Below are positions 1-6,913 of a stretch of DNA of 16,284 bases, in pieces (positions within the stretch are counted from its first letter, which is position 1; the number at the start of each line of letters is the position of its first letter). The stretch comes from Puniceicoccales bacterium (GTDB lineage: Bacteria; Verrucomicrobiota; Verrucomicrobiia; Opitutales; JAIRLM01), in the NCBI GenBank assembly GCA_031282565.1, contig JAITDL010000060.1:1-16284 (forward strand). Direction: 5' to 3'. Both the position numbers and the translations under genes were made by a program. Under the pieces are notes generated by a model, which saw only the letters and a program-made list of their open reading frames with translations, was not told where the DNA came from and did not search any database.

Positions 1-780
1 AGTCAGCCAAAAGGCTAAAATTCGAGACAGCGTGGCATTGATCTGCACCATGGCGGCGCCGACGGCAGCCGGAATTAGCAGCGCCATCATCTTGGCAAGG
101 AGCTGACTCGACGACCAATCAAAATGAAATCTCCAACCGCTCCGCATCAAAAGCCAAAACGGCAGAGCAAGTTGGCACAGACCGCCCAGGAGAACGCCTC
201 CGCAGAGGAGCAACGCCGCCGTGGCGCCGCCCGATGGACACAGGAGGAGACCAACGACACCGAAAACTATCATGGCTCCATTCAGTAGGGCTGCATTTAG
301 CGCCGGCAACCCGAACGATCCCAGCGAATTAAGCGCGCCACAGATTGCAGCCGACAGACAGGCAAAGGCCAAGTAGGGACAAAGTATGGCGGAGAGAGCT
401 AGTGCGCGCAACCAGCTCGGTGACAGCGCTTTATGCATAATTACGAACAGCAGCAGAAAAACTGCGCAGAGGACAAAAATTAGCGCTCCGAGCCGTGTCA
501 GCAGCCGGTTTAAAAACGCAAAAGCGTCTTCGCGGGAACGAGTTTCAAGGGTCTCAGTAAAAATTGGAATCATGGCGGAACTGAGCGCGCCCTCGCCAAG
601 CATGCGGCGGAATAGGTTCGGCACTGTGAAAGCGAATAGGAATGCACCACTCCAGGGCGACATTCCAAGCAGCGCAAACATAACACTGTCACGGAAAAAA
701 CCCGCAACCCTGGACAGTGCCGTGGCAAAGGCTACGGAAGCAACAGCTCCGTCGTAGCTGGCAGAATTGGATCGACCCAT
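1..780 (-). CDS. murJ: Lipid II flippase MurJ (MviN), partial: N-terminal 260 residues
   Basis: Membrane flippase that moves lipid-linked peptidoglycan precursor (lipid II) across the inner membrane. Translating from the ATG at 780 gives 260 residues open to the window edge, so the C-terminal half lies outside. The first helix carries SRVAGFFRD (residues 23-31) and the second VPNLFRRMLGEGALSSA (53-69), which correspond to the conserved Arg/Asp and Arg-rich motifs lining the MurJ central cavity. Further hydrophobic helices follow at about 95-116, 125-150, 158-181 and 186-212. No clear Shine-Dalgarno precedes the ATG; I chose it because the family motif begins about 20 residues in, as usual. 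It is divergent from kdtA across a 116-base gap in which I see no convincing promoter. Family assignment is from motif recognition and topology. Confidence 0.93.
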   Translation of the reverse strand, partial: MGRSNSASYDGAVASVAFATALSRVAGFFRDSVMFALLGMSPWSGAFLFAFTVPNLFRRMLGEGALSSAMIPIFTETLETRSREDAFAFLNRLLTRLGALIFVLCAVFLLLFVIMHKALSPSWLRALALSAILCPYLAFACLSAAICGALNSLGSFGLPALNAALLNGAMIVFGVVGLLLCPSGGATAALLLCGGVLLGGLCQLALPFWLLMRSGWRFHFDWSSSQLLAKMMALLIPAAVGAAMVQINATLSRILAFWLT

Positions 781-896
781 GGCAAATTCATTTTGGAAAG
801 CAATCTACGCGCAAGACGAGAATTGCGGCTGATTTTGATTCGAACTTCGGAAAGAAATCAATTGCGATCAACGCCCAGTTGTGACCATGTGAAACG

Positions 897-2225
897 GTGA
901 TCTGGTCCTACAGGTTCCTATCGCTGCCATTCCATTTCGCACTGGCACCATCATGGATTATGCACATGCGGCGGCGCGGCGGCTACGGGACGGGGTTTTG
1001 CCAGCGCTTTGGCCGCTTCCCAAAATTGCCACGCCTCGAGCCAGGTCGGCGGCGCCTCTGGATTCATGCCGTATCGCTCGGTGAAGTTCAGGCACTTAAA
1101 GTTCTTGTGGAGAAACTTTTGGCCGACGGCCGCTACGACATCGTACACACGGCGACAAGCAGCAGCGGACTTTCCATGGCTAGAAAGTTATACAACGGTC
1201 TCGCGACAGTACTTGCGTTCCCAATAGATTTCTGGATTTTTTCCAAAAATGCCTGGAATTGCATCGAACCAGATGTGCTAATCCACGCCGATGGAGAACT
1301 TTGGCCCGAACACCTCCACCAGGCGCACCTGCGATCAGTGCCGGTTGTCGTTGCCAATTGCCGACTTTCCGAACGCAGTTTCCGCAGACATATGCGCTTC
1401 CGATTCCTATCCAACGGGATTTGGCGCTCCGTGACGGACATTTTCCCAGACGGACCGGCAACCGTTGATCGGCTGCGGCGGCTTTCCGTGGACGACAATA
1501 AAATTCACAGGCCAGGTAACATCAAGTGCGATCGAACACCAATGGATCCGCTAAGCCCAAGCGCCAGAGCAGCAATCCTCGAAGAAATTGGCCTCCCAGG
1601 CCATGGGCTCGACGGCGGCGAAACGCCAATCCTCGTCGGCTGCTCCACCTGGCCTGGCGAAGAGGAATTCCTAGTGGATGTGCTTGCAAGACTTCGCATT
1701 GGAAACCCAAATTGGCGGCTGCTGCTGGTGCCGCGCCACTGTGAAAGACGCATGGAGCTGAAAAAAATGCTGGAGCGCAGAGGGTTGCCATTCCACATGA
1801 GGAGTTTCGGGCGGGCCAAGTCGACGGACGCAACAGTTGCCCTAGTGGACAGCGTCGGCGAGCTGGCGCAGTTCATGGGCGTCGGCACAATCGCATTCCT
1901 TGGGAAAACTTTGCCGCCGAATGACGGAGCCCAGTCACCGCTCGACGCCATCGCCGCAGCTGTGGCCCTCGTAGCTGGGCCAGCCGTTGGAAATTTCAGC
2001 GACATGATCGGTGAACTGCTGGCCGAGAAGGCGATATCCATGGGCCGCTGCGCCAGTGAAGTCGCCGATTTGCTCGTCGCCATTGGTGAATCGCCAAGTT
2101 TGCGGAAGTGCATGGCGGAAACTGCAACCAAGTGGCTCCGTCGCAGCTGTGGAACCGCGGACCGCATATGCAAACGCATCGAAACTCTGGCGTTTAGGGA
2201 AACTTTAAAAACAATTGTAGACTAG
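897..2225 (+). CDS. kdtA: 3-deoxy-D-manno-octulosonic acid (Kdo) transferase, GT30 family
   Basis: Transfers Kdo from CMP-Kdo to lipid A precursor at the inner face of the inner membrane. The N-terminus has a hydrophobic anchor (residues 4-22) followed by RRRGGYGTGFCQRFG, the usual lead-in of the family. HAVSLGE (57-63) contains the Glu expected to be the catalytic base; ELWPEHL (134-140) and STWPGEEE (250-257) are family motifs. The C-terminal half has VPRHCERR (278-285), a DSVGEL motif (318-323) and GAQSPLDAIA (344-353), a diverged form of the usual GGHNPLEPA, then GNFSD (365-369). Length 442 is slightly above the common 420-430. The start is GTG: an in-frame TGA at 882-884 leaves it as the first start codon. 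Its stop TAG is part of the ispG ribosome-binding site, so the two are coupled. How many Kdo residues it adds cannot be read from sequence. Confidence 0.93.
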   Translation: MIWSYRFLSLPFHFALAPSWIMHMRRRGGYGTGFCQRFGRFPKLPRLEPGRRRLWIHAVSLGEVQALKVLVEKLLADGRYDIVHTATSSSGLSMARKLYNGLATVLAFPIDFWIFSKNAWNCIEPDVLIHADGELWPEHLHQAHLRSVPVVVANCRLSERSFRRHMRFRFLSNGIWRSVTDIFPDGPATVDRLRRLSVDDNKIHRPGNIKCDRTPMDPLSPSARAAILEEIGLPGHGLDGGETPILVGCSTWPGEEEFLVDVLARLRIGNPNWRLLLVPRHCERRMELKKMLERRGLPFHMRSFGRAKSTDATVALVDSVGELAQFMGVGTIAFLGKTLPPNDGAQSPLDAIAAAVALVAGPAVGNFSDMIGELLAEKAISMGRCASEVADLLVAIGESPSLRKCMAETATKWLRRSCGTADRICKRIETLAFRETLKTIVD

Positions 2226-2228
2226 GAG
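2224..2228 (+). promoter_or_regulatory. Shine-Dalgarno of ispG, overlapping the kdtA stop codon
   Basis: AGGAG lies 6 bases before the ispG ATG at 2235 and shares two bases with the kdtA TAG stop (2223-2225). This fixes the ispG start and suggests that ribosomes finishing kdtA feed ispG. Confidence 0.75.
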
Positions 2229-2234
2229 CTTGTC

Positions 2235-3656
2235 ATGGTGATCATTTCCAATCGGAGACGGCGGTCAAGAGTTGTGACCATTGGCCCGCAAAAAATTGGC
2301 GGCAGCTGGCCAATTGTGCCGCAATCGATGCTGTCCGTTCCACTTTCAGAGCCGCAGAAATGCCTGGAGCAGATCGATCAACTGCTAGGAGCCGGCTGTT
2401 TCCTAATCCGCGCTGCAATCCCGACGTCCCGCTCGCTGAAGGATTTTGAACTGGTGCGCAGCGCAATTTCCGAGAAAAATGCGGCATTCATCGCCGACCT
2501 GCAGTTTGGCTCGGAACTTGCTCTCCTGGCACTAGATCTCTTTGACAAAGTCCGCATAAATCCAGGCAATTTCGCCACAACACGCCGCTTGGCCGCCTCT
2601 GACTATGATGAAGAAATCTTTCTCCGCGAAAAAGATTCCGTCGAAGGACAGGCAAAAAAGTTTTTCCAAAAGGCGCACCGTCTCCGGAGGGCAGTTCGCA
2701 TAGGCAGCAACGGCGGATCGATCTCCGCCAGAATGGAATGGAATTGCGGCCGCGGCGTCGGAGCAATCATTGGCGGAGCCATTGAAATGGCCCAGTGGGC
2801 ACTGGAGGAAAATTTTCACAGCCTGGTTTTTTCATTCAAAAGCAGTGGAGTTTTTCAAACGATAGAAGCCAACATACTGGCCAGAAAGCGCATGGATGAA
2901 CTCGGCTGGGACTACCCATTCCACCTCGGCGTCACCGAAGCCGGCAAAGGCTTTCGGGGACGTGCGGCGGCCACAATTGGCTGTGGCACTTTACTTTCTC
3001 ATGGCCTTGGCGACACGTTGCGCGTTTCACTCACCGAAGCACCGGCCGCAGAAATAAACTTCGCCCAAAAACTGCTGGCGTTCTGCGAAAAAACACCGAT
3101 CCCATTCCCGGCGAAGGCGCACGCGACAGCTAGAATCGTCGATGCACCACCAGATGGCCACGGCGTCAGCGTTCCGGCCGGCCGCAAACCATTTGATGGC
3201 GACCAATATCTGTTGGAAACATCACACCTACTGCTTGGGAGCGGGGACTTTGATTCGGTCTTCATAGCACCTGGCGCAAACAGGTCGGAGAGGAGGGAAA
3301 TTGTTGAAACACTGCTGCAGACCTGCGGTTTTGGGAAATTCTCCACGGAAATAATCGCCTGTCCTACCTGCGGACGAACGGCCTACGACGTCGCGGCCGT
3401 GGTCGACGAAATCTCCGCGAAAATCGGCCGCTACCCAGGCCTCCGCATCGCCGTGATGGGCTGCGTCGTAAATGGCGTCGGTGAGATGGGCGACGCCGAC
3501 TACGGCTACATTGGCTGCGGCAATGGCACGGTAAACCTCTACTGCAGAGGTGAATGCGCCATGAGATCAATCCCAGAGAAAAACGCCGTGGACGAACTCA
3601 TGAAACTGATGGAAATCGATGGAAACTGCGATCTAAAAAACTCTAGCGGAACATGA
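2235..3656 (+). CDS. ispG: 4-hydroxy-3-methylbut-2-enyl diphosphate synthase (IspG/GcpE), long-type with shortened insert
   Basis: Iron-sulfur enzyme of the MEP pathway that converts MEcPP to HMBPP, feeding isoprenoid and undecaprenyl synthesis. An N-terminal TIM-barrel part shows ADLQFG (87-92), RINPGN (107-112), RIGSNGGSISAR (155-166) and LGVTEAGKG (231-239). The C-terminal iron-sulfur part has CPTCGRT (C376, C379) and MGCVVNGVGE (C410, E417), giving the three cluster cysteines and the Glu ligand. The usual NGPGE is NGVGE here. Motif wording matches the large IspG of chlamydiae and plants, but at 473 residues it is longer than the compact type (about 360-400) and well short of the large type (about 600 or more). 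Between RVSLTEAP (263-270) and C376 lies about 70 residues more than compact enzymes have, perhaps a reduced insert domain. It ends 14 bases inside the convergent lipoprotein gene. Confidence 0.97.
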   Translation: MVIISNRRRRSRVVTIGPQKIGGSWPIVPQSMLSVPLSEPQKCLEQIDQLLGAGCFLIRAAIPTSRSLKDFELVRSAISEKNAAFIADLQFGSELALLALDLFDKVRINPGNFATTRRLAASDYDEEIFLREKDSVEGQAKKFFQKAHRLRRAVRIGSNGGSISARMEWNCGRGVGAIIGGAIEMAQWALEENFHSLVFSFKSSGVFQTIEANILARKRMDELGWDYPFHLGVTEAGKGFRGRAAATIGCGTLLSHGLGDTLRVSLTEAPAAEINFAQKLLAFCEKTPIPFPAKAHATARIVDAPPDGHGVSVPAGRKPFDGDQYLLETSHLLLGSGDFDSVFIAPGANRSERREIVETLLQTCGFGKFSTEIIACPTCGRTAYDVAAVVDEISAKIGRYPGLRIAVMGCVVNGVGEMGDADYGYIGCGNGTVNLYCRGECAMRSIPEKNAVDELMKLMEIDGNCDLKNSSGT

Positions 3657-4125
3657 TGTCCACACGTCTGTCGAATTTTGTCTGACCCCTGGCGACCGAC
3701 TCCACAGCTCCACGCGCATCACCCTTGAGCCGACCCGCCGCTATGCCTTCGGACTGGAGAAATTCAGCCACAGCTTCTATGCGCTTTTGGCTCAACGACA
3801 TGTTGTAAGTTTCCTTCCCCTTGCCGTCGCAGTAGCCGACTAGCAGCACTCCGCGCTCCGGGTAGCTATTCAATTCCGCGATAACGGCTCTTAGCGTATA
3901 TTTGTCGTCATCGCCGAGCTTAACGTCATCGACACCGAAGAACACCTGACCAACTAAGTCCTTGCGGCCGTAGTCGTGACAATCTTTGCTGCTGCGATAG
4001 TGTGCCGTGTCCTCGCAGCCGTAGCCGCAGACCGTCAATTCCGGAGATGGCCCGGTCTGTGTGGATCCGCAGCCTGAGAGAAGTAAAACAGCGCAGAGCG
4101 CCGACATACGCGTGTAACTGACCAT
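3643..4125 (-). CDS. OmpA/Pal-like peptidoglycan-binding lipoprotein
   Basis: Predicted outer-membrane lipoprotein tethering the envelope to peptidoglycan. Signal peptide residues 1-18 end in the lipobox LSGC, with C19 as lipidated cysteine. Residues 60-160 form an OmpA-C domain: an FFGVDDVKL strand, LVGYCDGKGKETYNMSLSQKR (98-115 region) and RRVDI near the end. D100 and R115 match the Asp and Arg that hold diaminopimelate in this family; the usual GHTD is GYCD. Three cysteines (C33, C37, C49) between lipid anchor and domain are unusual. It could be Pal proper, but no tol genes are visible, so I give no symbol. ATG at 4125 gives a full signal peptide; a second ATG at residue 7 is possible and neither has a clear Shine-Dalgarno. 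The 3' end overlaps ispG by 14 bases. Confidence 0.85.
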   Translation of the reverse strand: MVSYTRMSALCAVLLLSGCGSTQTGPSPELTVCGYGCEDTAHYRSSKDCHDYGRKDLVGQVFFGVDDVKLGDDDKYTLRAVIAELNSYPERGVLLVGYCDGKGKETYNMSLSQKRIEAVAEFLQSEGIAAGRLKGDARGAVESVARGQTKFDRRVDIMFR

Positions 4126-4147
4126 GCGCCATGGTGAAAATCAATGG

Positions 4148-4171
4148 ACTCCATGTCAATGGAGTTTTTTT
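4148..4171 (+). terminator. Rho-independent terminator-like hairpin, plus strand
   Basis: ACTCCAT, loop GTCA, then ATGGAGT form a perfect 7-bp stem, and T4165-T4171 follow at once as a seven-base T run. The arrangement works only on the plus strand. The nearest plus-strand gene ending before it is ispG at 3656, so an ispG transcript stopping here would run antisense through the whole lipoprotein gene. The stem is only moderately GC-rich. Confidence 0.6.
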
Positions 4172-4208
4172 ATTTTGCCTCCACTTGCCAGCCTCCTAGC
4201 GAAATTCA

Positions 4209-4237
4209 TTGCACATTGTAAATTTCATGCATATAAT
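4209..4237 (+). promoter_or_regulatory. Sigma-70-type promoter of the 4246 gene
   Basis: A perfect TATAAT at 4232-4237 is preceded at exactly 17 bases by TTGCAC (4209-4214), a weak -35 with the TTG core. Predicted transcription start is about 4244, only a couple of bases before the GTG start at 4246, so the mRNA would be essentially leaderless. Confidence 0.6.
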
Positions 4238-4245
4238 CTTTTGTC

Positions 4246-4986
4246 GTGTCCAGCGTACAACCAGCTCAGTCAGTTGACCAATCGGCGCATATTGATCTCA
4301 CTGTACGAGATGGTAACACACATCCAGACGCACCATCTGACCCGAATGCAGCTGCCGCCATTGCTACTGCTGCGAGCACTACAGCACCGCCGGCTGAAAT
4401 AGAACCAACCAAATCACCGAGCGCCAGCGAAACTGCCAAGAAAGAACTCGCCGCTAAAATGGTAGCCCTTGTGGCGGCAGTCTTAGTCGTCTGGGCTGTC
4501 TCGGCGGCCATGCAGGCAACCATGTTCAAACTATGCGAAGACAACCCGCAGAGTGTAGTTTGTTATGATGGCACAGGCAAAGAAATTTCGCAAGAGGACT
4601 CAGTCAATGCCTGCATCGTGCGCATATCGTCTGGCGTTGTTCCTTGCTACTTCATGAATGGTGAACAATTGAAGAAAATTGCCAGAAAAATTGCCAACGA
4701 ACGGTCCGAGACACTGGTAAAGCTGTACACGCCAAATAATTCGGATCCAGTCCCGGAAAAGATCACGCTCGTAAGCAGCATGCTGTCCATATTTTTCTCT
4801 GCAGTGGCAAAAATTGGCTTCGCGGCGACGGCCGTCATTGGGAGCGTCTTCGGCCTAACAATTACCGGGGCGCTCGTGGTTGGCCCTGGACTTTTCGTAG
4901 TAATCGCCGTGGCACTTGTTATGGTTTTTGTCCTAGGTGTTTTCGGCGAAATACTTTCGCAGGTTCTTGCTCCGCCGCGCGCATAG
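4246..4986 (+). CDS. Unrecognised three-helix membrane protein with a four-cysteine loop
   Basis: I do not recognise this 246-residue protein. Residues 1-65 are polar and Ala/Pro/Ser/Thr-rich, like the disordered N-termini of type III secretion substrates. A predicted membrane helix spans 72-93. Residues 94-173 form a polar loop with four cysteines (C97, C106, C123, C134) that could make two disulfides if exported. Residues 178-237 are a long hydrophobic block, best read as two helices around a short Gly-rich turn. That paired hairpin resembles chlamydial Inc proteins and T3SS translocators (SctE), but this is resemblance in architecture only. The GTG start is fixed by an in-frame TAA at 4234-4236; the next in-frame ATG is residue 72. 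It lies two genes upstream of sctN, so a secretion-related role is inferred from context. Confidence 0.75.
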   Translation: MSSVQPAQSVDQSAHIDLTVRDGNTHPDAPSDPNAAAAIATAASTTAPPAEIEPTKSPSASETAKKELAAKMVALVAAVLVVWAVSAAMQATMFKLCEDNPQSVVCYDGTGKEISQEDSVNACIVRISSGVVPCYFMNGEQLKKIARKIANERSETLVKLYTPNNSDPVPEKITLVSSMLSIFFSAVAKIGFAATAVIGSVFGLTITGALVVGPGLFVVIAVALVMVFVLGVFGEILSQVLAPPRA

Positions 4987-5030
4987 ATGGCCAATGAGCT
5001 GCGCAAATTCGATTCGGCCTCGCATTGCGC

Positions 5031-5061
5031 TTGACAAATTTCACAGGCAACGCGTAATAAT
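5031..5061 (+). promoter_or_regulatory. Promoter-like sequence overlapping the start of the repeat-protein gene
   Basis: A perfect -35 TTGACA at 5031-5036 is followed after 19 bases by AATAAT at 5056-5061 (five of six match). The -10 overlaps the ATG at 5060 and ends 4 bases before the ATG at 5066. If used, transcription would start at about 5066-5068, favouring a leaderless message from the second ATG. The 19-base spacer is longer than ideal. Confidence 0.45.
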
Positions 5062-6913
5062 GAATATGAGTGGCGCAGACATACATATTGCCGCGAATCA
5101 GGCTAGCGGAGTAAGTGTCACGGGGCAGAGCAGCAGTAGACGTTCACCGCTTCTCTGCAGGACAGCTGCGGTTTTCTACTCCCTGCTGTTTATTCCAATT
5201 GTCGTAATTGCACTGCTGCTGGACATTGTAACACTTTTTCGACTTGGCGCCACTAAAGGTTTTTGCGGGATTTTTCTACAGCTGTGGCACGGCGACAGGA
5301 CCGCAGCTGCACCTAAGCCGACGCCAATCGTTCCACCGCCAACGATCGAATATGAAGACGTGGAAAATCTGAGAAATGGAACCCTTAAACTGGCCGAGAA
5401 TGATCAGGAGTTGACTGAATCACAGATCGATGTCAATGGCGTTAAGTACACCATTTACACTTTAGATTTGATCAAATCCGCAACCGAGCACGACGACTCG
5501 GGCGAGCTGGAACCTACTAGTACGTTTGTGAATTTCACCGTTGTATGTGGCGGCGAAGATGAAGCTAATCTGCGTGAAGCATTGGGTAATATAAATAGCA
5601 TAAAAAGCATTGAATTAAACTCAAACGAAACAACTTATATCCATGTCAGCAAGGCACACATACTAACTTACACTGCCTCCGATGGCACCACAAAGACAGT
5701 AAACCTGTGGATCGACCAAGCACCGAAAGAAATTAGTGCAATGTACGCATGCCTCGGAAACAAAATAGTTCGCGGGTCTGTAGTCGACATTCCGTCAAGC
5801 GACCGCACCGGACGCACGTTTTCCGCCACCATTAAACAGAATAACGGCATGCGCGCTCAAATGGTAATCTCGGCGAAAAACTCTTGCGATGGCGACACAC
5901 TTGAAAGGATACTTCTAAGCGTCGCCGGCGGGCGCACCATCGATGGCTGCCGATTGATCGAAGTAGACGACACTTCGGATTATAGCGAATCCTATGAAAT
6001 CACCCTAGGCGGAAAAGTGACATATGCCACCATTCATTTTCCGGAATATGCAGACATTACTGCGCCTGCGAATTTTGCCGATATCGTCGGCACGACAACC
6101 GACACCGGCTGCACAGTGAAGGAATGTGAAATTGTTAACCTTCATAATTATGCTGAAAAAAATACACTTGTGTTCAGAGTAACATTCAAAAGCAGCGGCA
6201 GCTCTGGTGCCGACGTTGTTGCGTTAATGTGCAATAGGTATCATGATGATTACGCCACGTTGCCAAAAGTTCTAGGCGCCAATAGAATTGTCAGCATACG
6301 CCAGACAGAGAGCGACGCGTGTATTGATAAAGGATGGATAGCCTTTACCATTAGCTATTACAAAGATGGCGACAGCGATCCGGAACAACCCTCTGAAGTA
6401 GGCGTATGGATGTATTGCGGATATGATAAGCCAACAGTTGATGACCTCCTAGATGGAAGTAGATTCGTACCGAGAGAACTGCGGGTACTTGATGACGCAC
6501 AAGAGCGTAATGGTGGCGACATGTTCAATTTAGCTGTCATAAGTGTAGAAGATGAAAGTACGCACCTCCGCCATGAGCTGAACGTTGCGACCATAAAAGA
6601 CGATAAGTCAAGCTGCGCGAACAGGTTCCAAGAATTCGTTGGCAGCGAGAATCTCGTCATCACCTCATTGGAGTTGGCCAATGGCGACGATCAAATAGAC
6701 GATCAAATAGAGTTTGATTTAACCAACGATGAAAACGGAGTAGTTACTACTATGGTCTATGAAAAATGCATAATACACTACACCAGAAATGGCGGGCCTG
6801 AAGAGCTCGAGGCATTTCTATGGCATCACAATCTCGATCCTGAACCACAACAAGACGAAAATGACGCATCTGGCGACCAACAAAACGAAAATGACGCAGC
6901 TGACGATGCATAG
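5060..6913 (+). CDS. Unrecognised membrane-anchored protein of about seven degenerate ~60-residue repeats, upstream of and overlapping sctN
   Basis: I do not recognise this 617-residue protein. A short N-terminal segment with an SSRRS basic patch leads to one membrane helix (about 36-62), then a Pro-rich linker (84-94). Residues 155-590 are about seven degenerate repeats beginning near 155, 214, 267, 322, 385, 447 and 508, with a truncated eighth from 566. Each unit reads strand, short loop, helix ending in LG/VG-like residues, strand of I-x-S-x-E-L type, loop, strand. Examples are VVALMC and LPKVLGANRIVSI in unit five, NVATIKDD and FVGSENLVITSLEL in unit seven. The acidic tail holds a 10-residue duplication. 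The last 8 bases overlap sctN, so translation is coupled. It lacks the FHA domain expected of SctD, and a ring, adhesin or needle-associated role is speculation. I chose ATG 5060; ATG 5066 is equally possible. The gene is visibly more A/T-rich than its housekeeping neighbours. Confidence 0.8.
   Translation: MNMSGADIHIAANQASGVSVTGQSSSRRSPLLCRTAAVFYSLLFIPIVVIALLLDIVTLFRLGATKGFCGIFLQLWHGDRTAAAPKPTPIVPPPTIEYEDVENLRNGTLKLAENDQELTESQIDVNGVKYTIYTLDLIKSATEHDDSGELEPTSTFVNFTVVCGGEDEANLREALGNINSIKSIELNSNETTYIHVSKAHILTYTASDGTTKTVNLWIDQAPKEISAMYACLGNKIVRGSVVDIPSSDRTGRTFSATIKQNNGMRAQMVISAKNSCDGDTLERILLSVAGGRTIDGCRLIEVDDTSDYSESYEITLGGKVTYATIHFPEYADITAPANFADIVGTTTDTGCTVKECEIVNLHNYAEKNTLVFRVTFKSSGSSGADVVALMCNRYHDDYATLPKVLGANRIVSIRQTESDACIDKGWIAFTISYYKDGDSDPEQPSEVGVWMYCGYDKPTVDDLLDGSRFVPRELRVLDDAQERNGGDMFNLAVISVEDESTHLRHELNVATIKDDKSSCANRFQEFVGSENLVITSLELANGDDQIDDQIEFDLTNDENGVVTTMVYEKCIIHYTRNGGPEELEAFLWHHNLDPEPQQDENDASGDQQNENDAADDA
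6686..6709 (+). repeat. Perfect 12-bp tandem duplication inside the repeat-protein gene
   Basis: GACGATCAAATA occurs twice head to tail and encodes DDQI DDQI in the seventh protein repeat. The in-frame perfect copy suggests a recent slippage event. Confidence 0.9.
6848..6907 (+). repeat. Imperfect 30-bp tandem repeat encoding the acidic tail
   Basis: Two 30-base copies start with CAACAA at 6848 and 6878 and share the GACGAAAATGACGC-like core, encoding QQDENDASGD and QQNENDAADD. It lies immediately before the sctN start, so copy-number change would lengthen the tail without shifting frame. Confidence 0.85.

Noticed and set aside
386..757. 123-codon plus-strand open frame
   Set aside because: It is antisense to murJ, whose translation shows clear family motifs.
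1505..2179. 224-codon minus-strand open frame
   Set aside because: Ser-rich shadow frame opposite kdtA; no recognisable motif and no start signal.
4154..4166. 13-base word TGTCAATGGAGTT repeated at 12602-12614
   Set aside because: About one or two such matches are expected by chance in a window of this size, and the second copy lacks the hairpin.
4937..5059. Longer reading of the repeat-protein gene from GTG 4937
   Set aside because: It would overlap the preceding gene by 50 bases with a basic, unrelated leader; the ATGs at 5060 and 5066 lie beyond a consensus -35 and give a normal membrane-anchor start.
6789..6905. Longer sctN reading from 6789
   Set aside because: The added residues are the acidic-tail repeat of the upstream gene read in another frame; the family does not have them.
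5060..6913. Repeat protein as SctD (inner-membrane ring)
   Set aside because: There is no N-terminal FHA domain and the units have one helix, not the two of ring-building motifs; kept only as a distant possibility.
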